Shown in pieces: positions 34,419 through 34,497 of a stretch of 34,497 nucleotides of DNA; within the stretch, counting starts at the first letter, position 1; every line of letters starts with the position of its first letter. The notes under the pieces were generated by a model, which was not told the DNA's origin, searched no databases, and saw only the letters and a list, made by a program, of their open reading frames with translations. Source of the DNA: Candidatus Peribacteraceae bacterium (GTDB taxonomy: Bacteria; Patescibacteriota; Gracilibacteria; Peribacterales; Peribacteraceae); contig JAQUKV010000015.1 of NCBI GenBank assembly GCA_028718905.1, positions 1 through 34,497 on the forward strand, read 5' to 3'. The translations under genes and the position numbers were made by a program.

Positions 34419-34497
34419 ATGAAGCTCAAGAACCCGTACTCAATCCGCGCACGAATTTCCGAGGCTAAATTTCGCCAGTTTTTGAGGCTTTTTGCAT
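34419..34497 (+). CDS. IS1595-like transposase, N-terminus (cut by window edge)
   Basis: ATG at 34419 opens a frame that runs to the end of the window. The visible residues (MKLKNPYSIRARISEAK, then FRQFLRLFA) resemble the N-terminus of IS1595/ISXO2-type transposases, where S/K-E-x-K-F-R-x-L-L-R-L-F-A-L-D is common. Only 26 residues are visible, so the call is by motif. The sequence around 34374-34400 (GGCTCATGACTAGC) is a candidate for the left inverted repeat, but the other end is outside the window. Confidence 0.55.
   Translation, partial: MKLKNPYSIRARISEAKFRQFLRLFA

Overview
The window looks like part of the chromosome of a candidate-phyla-radiation (Patescibacteria) bacterium, most plausibly near Peregrinibacteria/Peribacteria. 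This is inferred from style, not from a marker gene. The signs are moderate-to-high GC, an SLH-domain surface protein with a long Ser/Ala linker, a TrmB-like regulator, an orphan PurD-like ATP-grasp protein, a ComEC without its metallo-beta-lactamase domain, many short orphan proteins, and almost no Shine-Dalgarno sites. In many places a sigma70-type promoter, usually with a 16-nt spacer, ends only 6-12 nt before the start codon, so leaderless mRNAs seem common. Several start codons below were chosen on that basis.

Layout. 1-1,010: hairpins, a small membrane protein, tRNA-Glu(UUC) and a degenerate copy of its T-arm region. 1,048-3,816: 4-oxalocrotonate tautomerase, aldehyde dehydrogenase and a MoaA-like radical SAM protein. 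4,134-8,164: GIY-YIG protein, RlmI, a TMTC-like membrane/TPR protein, and Hsp20 under a promoter carrying a CIRCE operator. 8,240-14,888: small SMR/EamA-like membrane protein, an arginine-methyltransferase-like gene split by one in-frame TAA, an exported protein, the PurD-like protein, and a comEC-rsmA pair. 14,861-16,773: four small proteins, three of them preceded by a leader ORF, hairpin and terminator module. 16,793-20,406: SLH protein, TrmB-like regulator, orphan helical protein. 20,418-24,835 (minus strand): rmuC-like gene, then two more promoter, leader ORF, antiterminator and terminator modules, in front of a small orphan gene and of a small gene overlapping pcrA/uvrD. 24,934-31,296: rpsO, YerC/TrpR-like regulator, an orphan gene, a PhzE-like fused chorismate-binding/glutamine amidotransferase enzyme, CsaA-like tRNA-binding protein, pnp. 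31,329-34,497: CaCA exchanger, two-TM K+ channel, Cys-rich repeat protein, FmdB-type zinc ribbon, and the start of an IS1595-like transposase.

The strongest candidate for something undescribed is the set of five modules (A, B, C on plus; D, E on minus). Each has a short leader ORF, in most cases right behind a promoter. A hairpin starts at or just before its stop codon, and the C-rich 3' strand of that hairpin can instead pair with an (A)AGCGG-containing segment to form a hairpin followed by a U-run. An SD-less, pyrimidine-rich stretch then leads to a small orphan gene; in module E that gene overlaps pcrA by 4 nt. This is the architecture of ribosome-mediated transcription attenuation. Leaders A, B and C look homologous as peptides, and the A/B hairpins show a compensatory base-pair change. 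A dispersed palindromic repeat has entered leader A, leader D and pcrA in frame. The function of the small proteins is unknown.
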